Below, piece after piece: positions 1 to 8,199 of a DNA stretch of 64,000 nucleotides; positions within the stretch are counted from its first letter, which is position 1; the number at the start of each line of letters is the position of its first letter. The notes under the pieces are model-generated. The model was not told the DNA's origin. It was given only the letters and a program-made list of their open reading frames with translations, and ran no database searches. The position numbers and the translations under genes are program-made. Location of the stretch: the NCBI RefSeq assembly GCF_900105325.1, contig NZ_FNSU01000003.1, positions 3,361,501-3,425,500 on the forward strand. The letters run 5' to 3'. Origin of the DNA: Pseudomonas marginalis (GTDB taxonomy: Bacteria > Pseudomonadota > Gammaproteobacteria > Pseudomonadales > Pseudomonadaceae).

Positions 1-1533
1 TTCAACCAACTTGATGAAATCCGGAAGCGATTCCATGTAGGAATGGGAGTGACGGCTACCGTAGCTCATGTCCTGCCACTGACGAACCATACCCAGCACA
101 CCGTTGTTCAAGCACACGATTTTCACCGGAAGACCGTACTGCAGGCACGTCGACAGTTCCTGGATGTTCATCTGAATGCTGCCTTCACCGGTGACGCAGG
201 CGACGTCAGAGTCCGGGAAACTCAGTTTCACACCCATAGCTGCTGGGAAACCAAAGCCCATCGTGCCCAGGCCACCGGAGTTGATCCAGCGGTTAGGCTT
301 GTCGAACTTGTAATACTGCGCGGCGAACATCTGGTGCTGGCCCACATCGGAGGTCACAAAGGCGTCGCCCTTGGTCACTTCGCAGAGGGTCTCGATCACG
401 GTTTGTGGCTTGATGATGCTGCCGTCACCCTTGTCGTAAGGAAACAGGCCGCGGTCACCGCGCCATTCGTCGATCTGCTTCCACCAACTGGCAACGGATT
501 CCTTGTTCGGCGTCTCACCGATGTCCTTGAGCGCAGCAACCATTTCGGTCAATACACTTTCAACAGGACCTACGATCGGCACGTCGGCCTTGATGGTCTT
601 GGAGATGGACGCCGGGTCGATGTCGATATGGATGATCTTGGCATTCGGGCAGAACTTGCTCGCGCCATTGATCACGCGGTCATCGAAACGTGCGCCCACT
701 GCCAGGATCACGTCGGCATGGTGCATGGTCAGGTTGGCGGTGTAGCTGCCGTGCATGCCCAGCATGCCCACGAACTGACGGTCCGTACCCGGGAATGCGC
801 CGAGGCCCATCAGGGTGTTGGTGACCGGCAGGTTGAGCAGCTTGGCCAGTTCGGTCAGCGGTGCAGAACCGCCGCCCAGGATCACGCCACCACCCGAGTA
901 CAACACGGGACGCTTGGCCGCCAGGAGCATTTCTGCCGCCTTGCGGATTTGGCCCGAGTGCCCACGAACGGCCGGGCTATAGGAACGCAGCTTGGCTTTC
1001 TTCGGGAAAACGTATTCGAATTTTTCAGCCGGGTTGGTCATGTCTTTCGGGATATCGACCACGACAGGACCCGGGCGACCGGACTGCGCGAGGTAGAAGG
1101 CCTTTTTCATGACGTCCGGAATTTCCGAGGCATGCTTGATCATGAAGCTGTGTTTCACGATCGGCCGGGAGATACCGATCATGTCGGTTTCCTGGAACGC
1201 ATCGGTCCCCACCATGGTGCTTGGCACCTGGCCGGAAATGATCACCATCGGGATGGAGTCCATATAAGCAGTCGCGATGCCAGTAATGGCATTGGTTGCG
1301 CCTGGACCGGACGTTACCAGTACCACACCGGCTTTACCGGTGGCACGGGCATAACCGTCAGCCATATGGGTCGCGGCCTGTTCGTGACGAACCAGGATGT
1401 GGGTAACAGCCGGTTCCTTGAACAGTGCGTCGTAAACATGCAGCAGAGCACCACCTGGGTACCCGTAGATATAGTCGACGCCTTCGTCACGCAAAAAGCG
1501 GACGAGCATCTCACCGCCAGATAAAAGCTCCAC
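1..1533 (-). CDS. ilvI: Acetolactate synthase large subunit, 3' end cut by window edge
   Basis: Catalytic subunit of acetohydroxyacid synthase, which makes acetolactate or acetohydroxybutyrate from pyruvate in the first shared step of valine, leucine and isoleucine synthesis. It uses thiamine diphosphate. Read from a GTG at 1533, preceded by AGAGGTG, the protein begins [20 protein letters not shown] and continues into the family motif [15 protein letters not shown]. The thiamine-binding glutamate lies in [19 protein letters not shown], followed by [20 protein letters not shown]. 511 codons are present; the family is about 574 residues, so roughly 60 C-terminal residues and the expected partner ilvH lie outside the window. 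The frame starts at GTG and has no nearby ATG alternative at the N terminus. The identification is secure; ilvB would be an equivalent name. Confidence 0.96.
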   Translation of the reverse strand, partial: MELLSGGEMLVRFLRDEGVDYIYGYPGGALLHVYDALFKEPAVTHILVRHEQAATHMADGYARATGKAGVVLVTSGPGATNAITGIATAYMDSIPMVIISGQVPSTMVGTDAFQETDMIGISRPIVKHSFMIKHASEIPDVMKKAFYLAQSGRPGPVVVDIPKDMTNPAEKFEYVFPKKAKLRSYSPAVRGHSGQIRKAAEMLLAAKRPVLYSGGGVILGGGSAPLTELAKLLNLPVTNTLMGLGAFPGTDRQFVGMLGMHGSYTANLTMHHADVILAVGARFDDRVINGASKFCPNAKIIHIDIDPASISKTIKADVPIVGPVESVLTEMVAALKDIGETPNKESVASWWKQIDEWRGDRGLFPYDKGDGSIIKPQTVIETLCEVTKGDAFVTSDVGQHQMFAAQYYKFDKPNRWINSGGLGTMGFGFPAAMGVKLSFPDSDVACVTGEGSIQMNIQELSTCLQYGLPVKIVCLNNGVLGMVRQWQDMSYGSRHSHSYMESLPDFIKLVE

Positions 1534-1964
1534 GTTGTTCACCTCTAAAACGCCAGAATACCGTCCGTTTAAAACCGACGGGTCTTAATAGGTTTACTTC
1601 TCAACAGAGCATGAGCGACGGTGGTCGCCGACTACGTCAGCACTGACTGAGCAAGTATTGGGATCGTCCCAAGTGTTGCGGGCTTTTCCCACCCAGCGCG
1701 AGGTAACGCGTTGCGGGTGTAACAGGTCGGCGCGGATGTGCGCCTCATGATCTGCTGAGCGGGCCTGCTTCTGGCAGTCCCGATACAGCGGACTTTGGAT
1801 TCTTCTGTTTCAGGCCTCTCAAGTCAAGCAATAATTGCGCTTTTTTCCAACTAAGCGCATGAGAACGTAGAAGAAAGGGCTTTGAGGAGGGATAAAACTC
1901 GCCTGAATGTCGTCAAGCGGTAGAAATATGCGCAAGACTGCCGGAAAAACCGGCAGCCAGGCAA
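1534..1964 (-). other. 431-base intergenic region with ilvI leader
   Basis: Non-coding stretch between the YqcC-like gene and ilvI, both on the minus strand. It holds a hairpin just after the YqcC-like stop (CTGCCGG/CCGGCAG, 1938-1956, loop of five, no T tract) and a good sigma-70 promoter (1799-1827). The resulting ilvI leader is about 260 nt. A 38-codon open frame (1748 down to 1632) lies in the leader; its end reads TLGTIPILAQSVLT, moderately rich in Leu/Ile/Val, but it has no convincing ribosome site. I see no clear terminator before ilvI, so classical attenuation is not demonstrated. Confidence 0.5.
1799..1827 (-). promoter_or_regulatory. Predicted sigma-70 promoter of ilvI
   Basis: On the minus strand TTGACT (1827-1822) is followed after 17 bases by AAGAAT (1804-1799), a five-of-six -35 and four-of-six -10. 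Transcription would begin near 1792, about 260 nt before the GTG of ilvI. Confidence 0.5.
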
Positions 1965-2294
1965 TTAACGAGCGTCGACGATCAGTTGATCGAACTTTTT
2001 CAGCGCGTTACGTAAACCAAGACTCTCCTGAGGCCGATCGGCATAGACCATCTCGGCCATTTCGAGAATGCCTGACGCATTGGGCAACGGCAGGTCCTCT
2101 TCGAGAATCTGTTTCATGCGCACCAGGAAGATCCATTGCAACCACTGGTGGAAGTCCAGTGAGTCGACCGCAAACGGCTCGACGCTGCTGAGCGCCTCGG
2201 TGCTGGGGGACACTTCGTCCCACCAGCCCTGCACGCGCAATTCGCGCTCGATCAGCAATAACTGTTCGGCAATCGCTGGAAACCGAGCATCCAT
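1965..2294 (-). CDS. YqcC-family protein
   Basis: Small soluble protein of 109 residues that I assign to the YqcC family from its pattern (LLIERELRVQGWW near the N terminus, then a helix with FHQWLQWIFLVRM, then LPNASGILEMAE). The biochemical role of the family is unknown to me; in enterobacteria its gene usually sits beside truC. Here it follows the TPR lipoprotein gene, and its ATG at 2294 overlaps that gene's stop (TGATG), which points to translational coupling. No signal peptide, membrane segment or catalytic motif is visible. The family call is fairly sure, the function is open. Confidence 0.8.
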   Translation of the reverse strand: MDARFPAIAEQLLLIERELRVQGWWDEVSPSTEALSSVEPFAVDSLDFHQWLQWIFLVRMKQILEEDLPLPNASGILEMAEMVYADRPQESLGLRNALKKFDQLIVDAR

Positions 2295-3027
2295 CAGAGG
2301 CTGACCTTGGCTTTTTGCCGAGCCTGGGCAGCGCCGGCGGCGTCACCTTGTGCGGCGCGCGCATCACCAATCAAAGCCCACAGACTGGCTTGCAGATCAG
2401 GACGACCGTTGGCCAGGGTCAGGCCACGACGGGCAAATTGCTCAGCCTGCGGCGCATCGCCTTGGGCCATGCGTACCTGGGCAAGGCGATACAACACTTG
2501 CGGTTCACGGGGCGCAACACGCTGGGCCCGCTCAAGGCTCGACGATGCACCATTCAAATCCCCCCCGCCTGCTGTTGCTGGGCAGTGGTCAGCAACGCCA
2601 GCACCGGGCCATCCAATTGCTCGTCGGCTGACAAACCGCCAGCGCTGGAGGACGATGGAATGCCGCTCGGCGTCGACGGCATGGTGTAGGTACCCTGGTT
2701 GATCGGCGCGGTCTGCATCGGCGCGGAATCGATCGGCCCGGAGGTGCTTGGCCCAGGCGTCCAAGGCTCGGCACTGATTGGCGCCGAGGTAGCTGCACCG
2801 CCGCCCGGCACCATCACGACCACACCCGAATCCTGCGGCACGGCCTGAGGCCTGGCCTGGGCCGGACGGTTGGTCACGGTTTGGCGGAAACCGCCATTGG
2901 CCGATATCCGGTCATTATTGGAGACAGCTGTACTCGAATCCACCACAGGAATAGAGCCGCGCTGCACGCTGGAGCAACCGCCGAGCAAAGCCAGAGCTGT
3001 AATAGCTGGAATCCACCACTTGTTCAC
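2294..3027 (-). pseudogene. TPR lipoprotein gene with frameshift in a G tract
   Basis: Begins with a lipoprotein signal peptide (MNKWWIPAITALALLGGC, lipobox Cys18), then a low-complexity Pro/Ser/Gly linker (about residues 30-140), and should end in tetratricopeptide helices (LERAQRVAPREPQVLYRLAQ, then QAEQFARRGLTLA). The first frame stops at 2554 right after QQQQAGG; the TPR part continues in another frame from GDLNGAS to the stop at 2294. The break falls at a run of seven C (2560-2566; seven G on the coding strand). One extra G would restore a single product of about 244 residues. It may be a real loss, a slippage-prone tract, or a sequencing error. Gene position next to mrcB, 16 bases away, suggests an envelope role, by analogy with LpoB-type activators, but no homology to LpoB is visible. 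Confidence 0.75.
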
Positions 3028-3043
3028 TTGAAACCCTCTTTGC

Positions 3044-5368
3044 TTAATTCATCCAGCCCTTGACCCAATCCATCACCGATTCCGCATCTGCAGGGGCTCC
3101 GCCACCGCACGCAGCACCGGCTGGTGGTTCGCTGCCGCGAATATACGGCATCTGCACCGCGCCCGGACAGTTGGCATCGGAGCCCTGGCCGGTATGCGGA
3201 TCAATCCAGGCCTGCACGATGTTATCCGGCTGCGGCATGTTCAGCGGCAGCGGGTCGGCCTTGCGCATGAAACTGGTCCAGACCTGCAATGCGCCAGTGG
3301 CGCCGGTGAATGGTGTCTTGCCATTGTCGTCACGGCCCAGCCACACCACGGCGAGCACATCCTGGCCGAAACCGGCGAACCAGCTGTCACGGGAGTCGTT
3401 ACTGGTACCGGTCTTGCCCGCCAGTGTCAGGTTGGAAGGCAAGACTTTATAGACCGAGCTGCCGGTACCTTCACGCATCACACGCTGCATGGCGTTCTGG
3501 ATCAGATAGATGGAGCCCGCATCGAAACGCTGCTGAATCTGGAAAGGATAGCGCTTGAGCGGCTCCCCCTCCGCCGTCAGTACACTGCGGATCCCGCGCA
3601 TCGGGGTGTTGAAGCCACCGTTGGCGAGGGTCTGGTACATGGTCGCCACTTCAATCGGCGTCATGGCACCGGCACCCAGCAGAATCGACGGGAAAGCCGG
3701 GAATTCGCGGGTGATGCCCAGGCGCGCGAGTGTCTTGAGGACATTCGGCACGCCAACCTCCAAGCCGAGCCGGGACGTGGAAATGTTGTAGGAATGGGCC
3801 AAGCCCTGGTACAGGAACACCGTGCCGTGGGAGCGGCGATCAAAGTTCTGCGGCGTCCAGACCTGGCCGTCCCCTCCTTTGACCGACAGTGGATCATCCG
3901 ACAGCCAGCTGGTGAGGGTGTATTTGCTCGGCTTTTCCAGCGCCGTCAGGTAGACCGCCGGCTTGACCAGCGAGCCGATCGGCCGCACGGCATCCAGTGC
4001 GCGGTTGAAACCGGCAAAGCTGGCCTGGCGGCTGCCGATCATGGCCTGGACTTCACCGGTTTCCGGGTTGGTCACCACCATGGCGGCTTCTACTTCGTCG
4101 GCGCCCTTACGGCCCGTCAGGCGCTTGAAGGTGTCGTTGACCGACGCTTCTGCCTTCATCTGCAGGATCGGGTCGAAACTGGTGAAGATCCGCAGGCCTT
4201 CTTCGGTCAAGTCTTCGTCGCGGTAGTCTTCACGCAACTGGCGCTTTACCAGATCGATAAAGCCTGGGAATGAACTGTCCGCCAACTTCCCGCGGGTTGT
4301 CACACCCAGTGGCATTTTCTTCGCCGCGGCCACTTGTTCCGCCGTGGCAACGCCTTGCTGTTCAAGCACATCGAGCACCAGGTTACGGCGCTCAAGCGCA
4401 CGCTCCGGATTGCGACGCGGGTTGTAGTAGGAAGGCCCCTTGACCATGCCCACCAACAAGGCCACTTGATGCAGCTTCAACTCCGACAGCGGCTGACCGA
4501 AAAAGAACTGGCTGGCCAAACCGAAGCCGTGCACCGCGCGCTGACCATCCTGGCCGACGAATACCTCGTTGAGGTACGCCTCAAGGATCTCCTGCTTGCT
4601 GTAGTGCAGCTCGAGCAGCATCGCCATCATGGCTTCGGTGAGCTTACGGGTCAGGCTGCGCTCGTTGGTCAGGTAGAAGTTCTTCACCAACTGCTGGGTC
4701 AGCGTACTGCCGCCCTGGGTCATCCTGCCTCCGGATGTATTCACCCAGACAGCACGGGCAATCGACTTCGGCGAAACGCCCCAGTGACTATAAAAGTCGC
4801 GGTCCTCTACAGCCACCAACGTTTCCAGTAGATACGGCGGCACCTGATCAAGCTTGATCAGGATGCGATCTTCAAGGTTCTTCGGGTAAATCCCGCCGAT
4901 CATCAGCGGTTCCAGGCGTACCACCGGCAACTTCGAACCGTTAAGGGAGGACAGTTCGGCCACGTAGTCGCCGGAGAAGCGCACGCGCACAGGCTGGGCT
5001 TTCTCCAGGCCTTCATAGAACTGAAAGCCGCGGGTATTGAGGTCGACGGTGTTGCCGCTGACCGCAGCCGCCCCCGGACCATTGCTCACGGGTTCGCGTC
5101 GATAGCCCAGGGCGTCGAGTTCGGTGAGGAAGTCATCCTTGCTCAGCTTCTGGCCGGTGAACAGTTCCAGCGGGCGTGCGTACACCTTGGCCGGGATAGT
5201 CCAGCGCTTGCCGGAGAACTTCTCCTGGACCACAGCGTCGAGGTAGACCGCAAAGCCAGCGAGCACCACAAGGCCTACCAGGCCGAGCTTGAGCGCCCAG
5301 CCAAGCCACGAGCGCAGGCCGCGGGAAGGAGGTTTTTTACGGGAACGGGGAGATCGGGTTCGAGTCAT
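3044..5368 (-). CDS. mrcB: Penicillin-binding protein 1B
   Basis: Bifunctional peptidoglycan synthase of the inner membrane: the glycosyltransferase domain polymerises lipid II and the transpeptidase domain cross-links stem peptides. The 774-residue protein has a basic cytoplasmic tail, one membrane segment (about 24-42), a UvrB-like UB2H region, then the GT51 domain with catalytic Glu188 in VEDRDFYSHWG and the motif GGSTLTQQLVKN. The transpeptidase shows all three signatures: SLVK (Ser466, Lys469), SYN (526-528) and KTGT (652-655). The length matches the family. It is transcribed away from the kinase-fusion gene at 5487 and toward the lipoprotein gene at 3027. Confidence 0.97.
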   Translation of the reverse strand: MTRTRSPRSRKKPPSRGLRSWLGWALKLGLVGLVVLAGFAVYLDAVVQEKFSGKRWTIPAKVYARPLELFTGQKLSKDDFLTELDALGYRREPVSNGPGAAAVSGNTVDLNTRGFQFYEGLEKAQPVRVRFSGDYVAELSSLNGSKLPVVRLEPLMIGGIYPKNLEDRILIKLDQVPPYLLETLVAVEDRDFYSHWGVSPKSIARAVWVNTSGGRMTQGGSTLTQQLVKNFYLTNERSLTRKLTEAMMAMLLELHYSKQEILEAYLNEVFVGQDGQRAVHGFGLASQFFFGQPLSELKLHQVALLVGMVKGPSYYNPRRNPERALERRNLVLDVLEQQGVATAEQVAAAKKMPLGVTTRGKLADSSFPGFIDLVKRQLREDYRDEDLTEEGLRIFTSFDPILQMKAEASVNDTFKRLTGRKGADEVEAAMVVTNPETGEVQAMIGSRQASFAGFNRALDAVRPIGSLVKPAVYLTALEKPSKYTLTSWLSDDPLSVKGGDGQVWTPQNFDRRSHGTVFLYQGLAHSYNISTSRLGLEVGVPNVLKTLARLGITREFPAFPSILLGAGAMTPIEVATMYQTLANGGFNTPMRGIRSVLTAEGEPLKRYPFQIQQRFDAGSIYLIQNAMQRVMREGTGSSVYKVLPSNLTLAGKTGTSNDSRDSWFAGFGQDVLAVVWLGRDDNGKTPFTGATGALQVWTSFMRKADPLPLNMPQPDNIVQAWIDPHTGQGSDANCPGAVQMPYIRGSEPPAGAACGGGAPADAESVMDWVKGWMN

Positions 5369-5486
5369 GGCGGCGGATTATACGCACTTTATTGATGATC
5401 AACATGAGCCGGACAGCGGTTTGCACGACCGCCCGTAGCAGCCATAATGCGCGCCATGATTTCCCCCCGACTCTGAAGGATCGCCC

Positions 5487-7043
5487 GTGAGCCAGTCACT
5501 GATCGCAGCCCTGCAAAACCCGGCTTTGTACCCTCATCCGGTTGAAGCGTTCCAAGTCATCGAAACGCATATTTCATGGGTCATCTTGACCGGCCCCTAC
5601 GCTTATAAATTGAAAAAACCGATGAACTTCGGGTTCCTGGACTTCACCGACCTGGAGAAACGCGGGCACTTCTGCAACGAAGAGCTGCGCCTCAACCAAC
5701 GCCTGACAACGGATCTGTATCTGGAAGTGTTGCCGATTACCGGCACTGCCGAAGCCCCACAATTGGGTGGCGACGGCCCGGTGATCGAATATGCCCTGAA
5801 GATGCGTCAGTTCCCGCAAAGCCAACTGCTCAGCACCCTGCAAGCCAATGGCGAATTGACCGCCACGCACATCGATGAAATGGCCAGGCAGATCGCACGC
5901 TTTCACCTCGCCGCACCAAAAGTGCCGCAGGACCACGCGGCCGGCACCCCCGATGAAGTGATGGCGCCGGTACGGCAGAACTTCGACCAGATCCGCCCAT
6001 TCCTCAGCGACAAGGCCGACCTGATTCAACTGGAAGCCCTGCAAGCCTGGGCCGAAAGCAGCTTCGAGCGCCTGAAACCGCTGCTGGCACAGCGCAAGCT
6101 CGACGGTTTCACCCGCGAGTGCCACGGTGACATCCACCTCGGCAACGCCACCTTGATTGACGGCAACGTGGTGATCTTCGACTGCATCGAGTTCAACGAG
6201 CCGTTTCGCTTCACCGATGTGTACGCCGACACCGCTTTCCTGGCCATGGACCTGGAAGACCGCGGCCTCAAGTCCCTGGCGCGGCGCTTTATCAGCCAGT
6301 ACCTGGAACTGACCGGTGACTATCAGGGCCTTGAAGTGCTGAACTTCTACAAAGCCTACCGCGCCCTGGTACGTGCCAAGGTGGCGCTGTTCAGCATGCC
6401 GAGCGAGGCAAGCCCGGTGCAGCGCGCCACGACCCTGCGCCAATACCGCAACTACGCCAACCTGGCAGAAAGCTACAGCACCATTCCATCGCGCTTCCTG
6501 GCAATTACCCATGGCGTCTCGGCAGTGGGCAAAAGCCACGTGGCCATGCGCCTGGTGGAAGCATTGGGCGCTGTACGCCTGCGCTCGGACGTGGAGCGCA
6601 AGCGCATGTTCGGCGAGCAGCAGGTGGAAAACACGCCCCAGGCCGGCATCTATGCATCCGACGCCAGCGCCAGGACCTACGCTCGCTTGAATGACATCGC
6701 GGATACCGTGCTGCGCGCCGGCTTCCCGGTAGTAGTGGATGCCACCTTCCTCAAACGCGAACAACGCGACGCCGCAGCCAAGGTGGCCGAAGCCACGGGG
6801 GCGCCGTTCCTGATCCTGGACTGCAACGCGCCACAGGCGGTTATCACCAGTTGGTTGGCGCAACGTCAGGCCGACAAAAACGATCCATCCGACGCGACCC
6901 TGAGCGTTATCGAAGAACAACAGGCCAACCGTGACCCACTGACCGCCGAAGAACTGTTGCTGAGTAAACGCGTCGAGACCAACCAAAGTGGAACCCTCGA
7001 TGCGTTGGTCGCACAAATTCGCCAGCGCCTGCCAGGCCTGTAA
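5487..7043 (+). CDS. Phosphotransferase-like / P-loop kinase fusion protein
   Basis: A 518-residue two-domain protein. The N-terminal part resembles aminoglycoside/choline-type phosphotransferases, with a Brenner-like HGDIHLGN followed by VIFDCIEF near residues 213-235. The C-terminal part is an AAA/zeta-toxin-like kinase with a P-loop GVSAVGKS at 343-350 and a downstream VVVDATFLKREQRD. NCBI usually names this architecture bifunctional aminoglycoside phosphotransferase/ATP-binding protein. The substrate is unknown, and I would not infer antibiotic resistance: the gene lies in a core locus beside mrcB. The start is GTG at 5487, preceded by GAAGGA at good spacing. It diverges from mrcB with a 118-base gap. 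Confidence 0.85.
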   Translation: MSQSLIAALQNPALYPHPVEAFQVIETHISWVILTGPYAYKLKKPMNFGFLDFTDLEKRGHFCNEELRLNQRLTTDLYLEVLPITGTAEAPQLGGDGPVIEYALKMRQFPQSQLLSTLQANGELTATHIDEMARQIARFHLAAPKVPQDHAAGTPDEVMAPVRQNFDQIRPFLSDKADLIQLEALQAWAESSFERLKPLLAQRKLDGFTRECHGDIHLGNATLIDGNVVIFDCIEFNEPFRFTDVYADTAFLAMDLEDRGLKSLARRFISQYLELTGDYQGLEVLNFYKAYRALVRAKVALFSMPSEASPVQRATTLRQYRNYANLAESYSTIPSRFLAITHGVSAVGKSHVAMRLVEALGAVRLRSDVERKRMFGEQQVENTPQAGIYASDASARTYARLNDIADTVLRAGFPVVVDATFLKREQRDAAAKVAEATGAPFLILDCNAPQAVITSWLAQRQADKNDPSDATLSVIEEQQANRDPLTAEELLLSKRVETNQSGTLDALVAQIRQRLPGL

Positions 7044-7048
7044 GAAAA

Positions 7049-7091
7049 ATTTCTTGGGCGTGTCGTCTACTTGGACGCACGCCCAAGAAAT
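7049..7091. repeat. Perfect 14-bp inverted repeat, probable terminator
   Basis: Arms ATTTCTTGGGCGTG (7049-7062) and CACGCCCAAGAAAT (7078-7091) pair perfectly around a 15-base loop, five bases after the kinase-fusion stop. An A-rich stretch precedes it, but no T run follows, so it may act as a terminator or mRNA-stabilising stem. A TATAAT (7100-7105) follows at once and probably serves the pentapeptide gene. Confidence 0.6.
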
Positions 7092-7135
7092 AGTGGCACT
7101 ATAATGGCGTCATAAATCCAACAGGAGTCGTTTTC

Positions 7136-7480
7136 ATGAGTCAGCCCAAGCTTCTAGATACACCGCTCTACGCACTCCTGCATAAAGACGATATTCGTGG
7201 CTTCAATCAGGCACGCCCGGCAGGCGGCATTATCGACATGCGCGGCGGCGACTTCCGTGGGCTGGACTTGCGCGACCTGAACGCCACCGGCGTGGACTTC
7301 ACCGACGCGTATTTCCGCTCCGCCGACTTGCGCGGCCTGGATTTGCGCGACTGCTCAATGGAAGGCGCCAGCCTGGCCCATGCGCAGATTTCGGGCACCT
7401 ACTTCCCGCCTGAATTGACTGCCGATGAGATCCTCATGTCGGTCAATTTCGGCACTCGCCTGCGCTACCGCACCAAGTAA
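7136..7480 (+). CDS. Pentapeptide-repeat protein
   Basis: A 114-residue protein with a short quadrilateral beta-helix made of A(D/N)LXX repeats, seen as FRGLDLRDLNATGVDFTDAY and then SADLRGLDLRD, about residues 38-85. Proteins of this class are structural and often bind partner proteins; some protect gyrase, but this one has too few coils to argue for that. The N terminus (MSQPKLLDTPLYALLHKDDI) lacks a signal peptide. A ribosome site AGGAG sits nine bases before the ATG, and a TATAAT is found at 7100-7105 without a good -35. The gene occupies the same place in other pseudomonads as I recall. Function unknown. Confidence 0.85.
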   Translation: MSQPKLLDTPLYALLHKDDIRGFNQARPAGGIIDMRGGDFRGLDLRDLNATGVDFTDAYFRSADLRGLDLRDCSMEGASLAHAQISGTYFPPELTADEILMSVNFGTRLRYRTK

Positions 7481-7682
7481 CATTCGATCCAAGCCCGACT
7501 ACGCGCAACGCGTAGCGGGTGCTTCACGCCTGCCCAGCGTCAAAATCCCCGCGCCATTCTTATAAGCTTTTTGGCCGTTTCGGACCAAAGAACTACGCTT
7601 TTCCTACTGAGCGCTACACTGCTGTTCAGGCCTGCCTGGTCACGATACCCACCGCACCATTCGGCCGTCGCAAGGAGGCTTG

Positions 7683-7955
7683 ATGAACGATGAGCTGCAA
7701 CACCTGAAAAACCTTGGCAAGACGTCAGCGCAGTGGCTGCATGCGGTGGGCATCCACAGTGCATCCGACTTGCGTCGCCTGGGAGCGGTCGATGCGTATC
7801 GAGCCGTCAGGACTCGCGGGTTTCGCGCATCAAAAGTGTTGCTCTATGCGATCGAAGGGGCCCTGATGGACGTGCACTGGAATGACATTCCGGTCGAGCG
7901 TAAGGAGGCGTTGAACCGCCAGCTGGATGCCATTTCAGCGCGTCAGAAGAGCTAG
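7683..7955 (+). CDS. TfoX C-terminal domain protein
   Basis: A 90-residue protein matching the C-terminal domain of TfoX/Sxy, a helix-hairpin-helix-like fold: LKNLGKTSAQWLHAVGI, then ASDLRRLGAVDAYRAVR and LLYAIEGALMDVHWNDIP. Full-length TfoX is a competence activator working with CRP; this protein lacks the N-terminal domain, so that role should not be assumed. I place the start at ATG 7683 because AGGAGG ends four bases before it; the in-frame TTG at 7680 would be too close to that site. Between 7481 and 7682 I see no other gene. Confidence 0.85.
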   Translation: MNDELQHLKNLGKTSAQWLHAVGIHSASDLRRLGAVDAYRAVRTRGFRASKVLLYAIEGALMDVHWNDIPVERKEALNRQLDAISARQKS

Positions 7956-8033
7956 GTCGTCGGCAAGGCCCAATGTTTACGCGCACTTCGAACGGACGTT
8001 TGAGGAAAACCGCAGATCCTTCAAAAACAACTG

Positions 8034-8066
8034 TTGACTCTCAAATGAGAATCGTTATGATTATCA
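8034..8066 (+). promoter_or_regulatory. PrrF promoter with overlapping Fur box
   Basis: TTGACT (8034-8039), 16 bases, then TATGAT (8056-8061) places the start of transcription at about 8068. A Fur-box-like sequence (GAGAAT-CGTTAT-GATTATC, about 8047-8065) covers the -10, so Fur with iron should block polymerase. Confidence 0.85.
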
Positions 8067-8067
8067 C

Positions 8068-8180
8068 AACTGGTCGCGAGATCAGCCGATAACTGAAAGA
8101 CCATTGGTTCGGACTCTCAGATTATCTCCTCATCAGGCTAATCACGGTTATTTGACCCGGCTTTTGCCGGGTCTTTTTTT
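8068..8180 (+). ncRNA. prrF: PrrF iron-responsive small RNA
   Basis: Hfq-dependent sRNA of about 110 nt, the Pseudomonas counterpart of RyhB, which represses iron-rich enzymes such as SodB, aconitase and succinate dehydrogenase when Fur is inactive. The identification rests on the conserved 5' stem (AACTGGTCGCGAGATCAGCC from 8069), the highly conserved seed region ATTATCTCCTCATCAGGC (8121-8138), a Fur-box promoter directly upstream and a terminator at the 3' end. Only one copy is present, whereas P. aeruginosa has a tandem pair that also yields PrrH; fluorescent species usually carry a second copy elsewhere. It faces hmuV, 20 bases away. Confidence 0.93.
8154..8180 (+). terminator. Rho-independent terminator of prrF
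   Basis: GACCCGG (8154-8160), loop CTTTTG, CCGGGTC (8167-8173), followed by seven T. It forms the 3' end of the sRNA. Confidence 0.92.
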
Positions 8181-8199
8181 GCCTGTGAAAAAGCACGCC

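Noticed and set aside
5487..7043. An aminoglycoside resistance gene
   Set aside because: The phosphotransferase fold is shared with many kinases; the fusion and the core location argue against resistance.
7683..7955. A competence regulator TfoX
   Set aside because: Only the C-terminal domain is present, without the activating N-terminal domain.
8068..8180. A heme-responsive PrrH RNA
   Set aside because: PrrH needs tandem prrF copies read through; only one copy is present.
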